A stretch of DNA of 64,000 bases from Aristaeella lactis (GTDB lineage Bacteria > Bacillota > Clostridia > Christensenellales > Aristaeellaceae). Location of the stretch: assembly GCF_018118585.1 (NCBI RefSeq), contig NZ_CP069421.1, positions 124,001-188,000 on the forward strand, in the 5' to 3' direction. Of this stretch, positions 60,667-64,000 are shown piece by piece (position 1 is the stretch's first letter; every line of letters starts with the position of its first letter). Position numbers and translations under genes: made by a program. Below the pieces are notes generated by a model. The model saw nothing but the letters and a program-made list of their open reading frames with translations, was not told the origin of the DNA and did not search any database.

Positions 60667-63600
60667 AGGTGAACAGCGACGAGGCGAACGAGCAGCTGAG
60701 CGACAGCATAACAATTGCTGAAGGCACCGGAACGGTAGCGTTCGTGAATACGTATACCAAGAAGACTGTCGACATTACAGTTGACAAGATCTGGTCGCTG
60801 GCGGAAGCGAACAGCGCGGTTGTCTGCGATGCGACAAATGTCACATGGCCGGCGGGAACGACGGTCAGCGTGAAGCTGCAGAAGAAGGTCGGCGACGGAG
60901 AAGTCAAGGATGTGGAGGGTGATGACGCGACAGCGACGCTGAGCGCGGCACATCCGAGCCATACCTTCGAAGACCTGGTCGAATATGAAGGCGACCAGAA
61001 GGTCACATATTCCGTGAAGGAAGTGGCGATCGAAGGTACATATGCGGCGAACTTCAACCTGGGCAGCGCGGAGAAACAGGATGACGGCAGCTACAGGATC
61101 ACGAACAGTGAGAAGGAAGCCGGCCTGACGATTACGAAGAGCTTCGGCGATTCGGATCTGACGGATGCCCAGAAGGGGAATATCGTCTTCAAGGTGACAG
61201 GCAACGGACTGAAGAAGGACGGTACAGCCGTCAGCGAACTGACGAAGAAGTACAGCGACTTCACGGGTGATCCGAAGAAGTGGGTACTGACGCAGGCCGA
61301 CGGTATCATGGACGGCGTGACATACACTGTAAGCGAGACCGCGGACAGTGTGGAGATCACGGGTTACAACCGGACAACGACCGTAAAGGTGAACAGCGAC
61401 GAGGCGAACGAGCAGCTGAGCGACAGCATAACAATTGCTGAAGGCACCGGAACGGTAGCGTTCGTGAATACGTATATTCACAAGACTGGCGATCTGACTG
61501 TTACCAAGTCTGTAGAAAGTGCCGCTACCGCTGATCATGATCTGATGTTCGGATTCACCGTAACCCTGAGTGATGAGACAATCAACGGCACATACGGCGA
61601 TATGTCCTTCACCGATGGCGTTGCGACCTTCGAACTAAAGGATGGTGAAAGCAAGACAGCAACAGGATTGCCGACAGGTATCACCTACACGGTTGAAGAA
61701 GATGAGTGTGATGACTTTACTACACTCGCAACCGGAGCTGACGGAACAATTGTTGAGGATGGCCGCGAGGCTGATTTTGAAAACACTCGGAAGCTTGGTG
61801 AGCTGGAAATTGGCAAGATTGTCAGCAGTGATCTTGAAGACGATGACGAACTGGAATTCACATTTATCGTAACGCTGGACGGTGCACCGATTACTGGCCT
61901 GCATGGAGACATGAATTTTGAGGACGGAGTCGCGATAGTTGTTCTGAAGAGCGGCGAGAAGGCGTTGGCGGATGAACTGCCGACCGGTGTCAAATATACG
62001 GTTGAGGAAGATGAATGCGAAGGCTTTATCTCTGAAGCCAACGGCGACACCGGAACGATTGCTGATAATCGCTGCACAGCTGAATTCACAAATACCCGCA
62101 AGATCGGCAAGGCAATTCCGGAAATCAATAAGAAGATTGATGGCAAGGATGCCAAGGCCGTTCCGGACGGAGAATATGTATTCAAGCTGACGCCTGTGGG
62201 CGGTGCTCCGATGCCTGAAAAAGACACGGTGACCATAGTCATGAAGGATGGTACAACCGAAGGAACGGCACAGTTCGGCGAAATCACGTATTGTACCGTG
62301 ACATCTGAACCCTATGTCTATGAGATTACGGAAGTGCCCGGCGATACACCTAACATGACCTATTCCACGGAAAAGGTAGTCATGACGGTTGAGGTGACAG
62401 AAGGCGAGAAGGAACTGGTGACAAAGATCACGTATACGGATAATAACAATACGCTGATCAACACCTATGAGATTCCGAGGGTTTCCGTGATGGTAAAGAA
62501 GGTCTGGAAGGACGACGGAAACCGTGACGGACTGCGGCCGACCGGACTGAAGATCGAACTTCTGGCGGACGGAGAAGCAACCGGACAGTACGCAAACCTG
62601 AACGCCGAAAACAACTGGCTGGATCGGATTGAAGACCTGCCCAAGTGCAAGGACGACAAGGATATCACCTACACCTGGAAGGAACCGTCGGTGGTCGGAT
62701 ACACCCTGACGGGCACGGCCACAAGCGGCGAACTGACCACACTGACCAACACGCATGTGCCTGAGAAGACCAAGGTTCAGGTGAAGAAGGTCTGGGTGGA
62801 CAGTGGCAAGCATCCGAGTGATATCAAGGTGCAGCTCTTTGCTGACGGTAAGGCAACTGATAAAGTGGCAACGCTGAATGCCGCGAACAACTGGACGTAC
62901 AGCTGGGATGACCTGTGCAAGAATGCAAATAACGAAGGCCTGAGCAGGGAAATCCGCTACACGGTTGCTGAAACCGAAATTCCTGAAGGCTATGTGGCAA
63001 AGATCACCGGCGATGCTTCTACCGGCTTCGTGATCACAAACACGCTGGAGACCGGCAAACTGGTCATCCAGAAGGAGTTTGACATCAAGGAGCAGGAGGA
63101 CAAACCGGACGAAGATGAAATGACAACCGAAATTGAAGTCGTGAAGATCTGGGATGATAACGACAACAAGGACGGTAACCGGCCGGAAAGCATTACGGTA
63201 CACCTGTTCGCAGGCGGTGAGGAAGTCAGGACGGCTAAGCTGAGCGCGGATAACGGCTGGAAGCGGAAGTTCGGCGATCTGCCCAAGTTTGTGAAGGGCA
63301 GGCCGATCCAGTACACTGTGACGGAAGATCCGGTGGATATGTACGTCACAGAGATCTACGGATTCACGATCCGGAACAGGTATCAGCCGAACCTGACCAG
63401 CGCGACGATCCGGAAGGTCTGGAACGATGAGGAAAACAAGCTCCAGAACAGGCCGCTGAGCATTGTCATGACGCTGAAGAACGGCAGTACCGTGATCCAG
63501 AATGTGGTGCTGAATGAGCAGAACGGCTGGACCGCGACGATCACCGGGCTGCCCGCCAAACTGAACGGCGAACCTGCTGCATATACCTGGACAGAACAGG

Positions 63601-63800
63601 CGGTTCTGGGATATGTACAGGAAAGCATCACGACAAACGGTACGGTGACCGTGATCACCAACAAGCTCTGGACCAGGCCGGATACGCCGACCCAGGGCAG
63701 GACACCGAAGTTCCCGGGAGAAACGGTGGATATCGAAGAATATGATACACCGCTGGGAATTGAGGTTGTGATCAACCATGTTGGAGACTGCTTCGACTAA
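60558..63800 (+). CDS. giant adhesin, C-terminal frame
   Basis: Real adhesin sequence starts near 60642. It covers repeat unit 12 to 61490, then two related ~100-residue modules (DLTVTKSVESAATADHDLMF, LEIGKIVSSDLEDDDELEFT) containing TVEEDECDDF/TVEEDECEGF. An FctA-like domain (INKKIDGKDAKAVPDGEYVF) and four Cna-B domains (VKKVWKDDGNRDGLRPTGL, VKKVWVDSGKHPSDIK, VVKIWDDNDNKDGNRPES, IRKVWNDEENKLQNRPLS) follow. It ends TPKFPGETVDIEEYDTPLG and IEVVINHVGDCFD. There is no LPXTG motif, hydrophobic helix or basic tail. Its frame is +1 relative to the N-terminal frame; if the indels are artefacts the whole protein would be about 6270 residues. Confidence 0.8.
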   Translation: MGTDAGRRYHGRRDIHCKRDRGQCGDHAGYNRTTTVKVNSDEANEQLSDSITIAEGTGTVAFVNTYTKKTVDITVDKIWSLAEANSAVVCDATNVTWPAGTTVSVKLQKKVGDGEVKDVEGDDATATLSAAHPSHTFEDLVEYEGDQKVTYSVKEVAIEGTYAANFNLGSAEKQDDGSYRITNSEKEAGLTITKSFGDSDLTDAQKGNIVFKVTGNGLKKDGTAVSELTKKYSDFTGDPKKWVLTQADGIMDGVTYTVSETADSVEITGYNRTTTVKVNSDEANEQLSDSITIAEGTGTVAFVNTYIHKTGDLTVTKSVESAATADHDLMFGFTVTLSDETINGTYGDMSFTDGVATFELKDGESKTATGLPTGITYTVEEDECDDFTTLATGADGTIVEDGREADFENTRKLGELEIGKIVSSDLEDDDELEFTFIVTLDGAPITGLHGDMNFEDGVAIVVLKSGEKALADELPTGVKYTVEEDECEGFISEANGDTGTIADNRCTAEFTNTRKIGKAIPEINKKIDGKDAKAVPDGEYVFKLTPVGGAPMPEKDTVTIVMKDGTTEGTAQFGEITYCTVTSEPYVYEITEVPGDTPNMTYSTEKVVMTVEVTEGEKELVTKITYTDNNNTLINTYEIPRVSVMVKKVWKDDGNRDGLRPTGLKIELLADGEATGQYANLNAENNWLDRIEDLPKCKDDKDITYTWKEPSVVGYTLTGTATSGELTTLTNTHVPEKTKVQVKKVWVDSGKHPSDIKVQLFADGKATDKVATLNAANNWTYSWDDLCKNANNEGLSREIRYTVAETEIPEGYVAKITGDASTGFVITNTLETGKLVIQKEFDIKEQEDKPDEDEMTTEIEVVKIWDDNDNKDGNRPESITVHLFAGGEEVRTAKLSADNGWKRKFGDLPKFVKGRPIQYTVTEDPVDMYVTEIYGFTIRNRYQPNLTSATIRKVWNDEENKLQNRPLSIVMTLKNGSTVIQNVVLNEQNGWTATITGLPAKLNGEPAAYTWTEQAVLGYVQESITTNGTVTVITNKLWTRPDTPTQGRTPKFPGETVDIEEYDTPLGIEVVINHVGDCFD

Positions 63801-63944
63801 AAAACAGATTTCTCGACGCGGTCACTTTGTGCCCTTGCTCGAAATGACAAAGAAGAGACTGCTTCGACTAAAAAACAGATTTCTCGACGCGGTCACTTTG
63901 TGCCCTTGCTCGAAATGACAAAGAAGAGACTGCTTCGACTAAAG
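63784..63944 (+). repeat. 71-bp tandem repeat spanning the adhesin stop codon
   Basis: GAGACTGCTTCGACTAA begins at 63784, 63855 and 63926; the first two units (71 bases each) are identical and the third is cut after ACTAAA. The first copy includes the last codons and TAA of the adhesin. The unit contains TTTCTCGACGCGGTCAC and GCTCGAAATGACAAAGAA, resembling the dispersed REP-like element at 37256-37345. Confidence 0.9.
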
Positions 63945-63971
63945 ACTTTTCTCCTTTTTCTCCCTACCCCC

Positions 63972-64000
63972 GGGGGCCGGCGAAAGGCCGGTCCCCTTTT
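63972..64000 (+). terminator. intrinsic terminator of the surface-protein unit
   Basis: GGGGGCCGG (63972-63980) pairs with CCGGTCCCC (63988-63996; one G-T pair) and is followed by TTTT at the window edge. Confidence 0.8.

Larger units (their letters stand above)
52841..61490 (+). repeat. twelve tandem copies of a 720-bp (240-codon) unit
   Basis: Units start (GACATTACAG or AACATTACAG) at 52841, 53561, 54281, 55003, 55724, 56445, 57165, 57888, 58609, 59329, 60049 and 60771; the last ends at 61490. Apart from a few single-base differences they are identical. Units 3, 7 and 11 begin AAC (Asn) instead of GAC and carry GCGACACTG for GCGACGCTG. Units 2, 6, 9 and 10 have GGGCGATCC for GGGTGATCC. The marked units recur every four units (2884 bases), a higher-order periodicity. 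Each unit encodes a Cna-B-like domain plus a second beta domain. Confidence 0.95.

Noticed and set aside
52841-61490. CRISPR or satellite-type array
   Set aside because: Units are 720 bases, coding, head to tail and without spacers.
63784-63944. CRISPR-like short repeat
   Set aside because: 71-base units are contiguous with no variable spacers, and the first unit contains coding sequence.

Overview
The window looks like a chromosomal segment of a moderately GC-rich, low-G+C-lineage Gram-positive bacterium (Bacillota, Clostridia-type, probably a gut or rumen organism). Reasons: T-box and cobalamin riboswitch regulation, strong AGGAGG-type ribosome sites, a YtvI-like protein, QueH, DUF2142 and TPM proteins, and a giant Cna-B/FctA-type adhesin. 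Genus cannot be fixed from the sequence alone. Coding density is high, many genes overlap by 1-14 bases, and three ABC transporters each carry a hairpin directly after the binding-protein gene.

Layout. 1-522: end of an FAD-dependent reductase. 630-3881: a tryptophan-type T-box leader (UGG specifier) and a three-gene ABC transporter of the TrpXYZ kind. 3893-12711: a SAM methyltransferase (minus strand), a large adenosine-deaminase-like fusion protein, a YtvI-like permease, a zinc-ribbon membrane protein coupled to a TPM protein, and a MATE exporter. 12902-16914: cysK (minus), queH, tex. 16943-23830: a tightly packed cobamide operon for aminopropanol attachment and nucleotide-loop assembly (cobD-type decarboxylase, cobQ, cbiB, a Cys-rich protein, cobT, cobU, cobS, a degenerate CobU-like protein, cobC). 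Facing it on the minus strand is a B12-type importer (btuF-btuC-btuD, 23843-26624) behind a cobalamin riboswitch. 27061-31666: a homocysteine methyltransferase, purA, purB, trmB. 31689-35545: a DUF2142 membrane protein and a polar amino-acid ABC transporter whose promoter carries an ArgR-like box. 35593-39130: two VanY-type D,D-carboxypeptidases followed by a two-component system. 39191-39828: seven tRNA genes on the minus strand. 39990-40326: RNase P RNA. 40386-41695: a metallo-beta-lactamase-fold lipoprotein and tadA (minus).

From 42110 to the right edge lies a surface-protein locus: a BTAD/SARP-like transcription factor, a secreted Glu/Pro-rich protein behind a consensus promoter preceded by about 11-bp-phased GCAA repeats, and an approximately 18.8 kb gene for a giant secreted adhesin. 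The adhesin has a signal peptide, N-terminal modules, a choice-of-anchor-A-like region, FctA- and Cna-B-like domains, and twelve nearly identical 720-bp tandem repeats. As given, the repeats are broken by small indels, most at one fixed site (GATCACG/GGTTAC). This splits the gene into several frames and may be an assembly artefact or real variation. The protein ends in a PLGIEVVINHVGDCFD tail rather than an LPXTG signal, and its stop codon lies inside a 71-bp tandem repeat.
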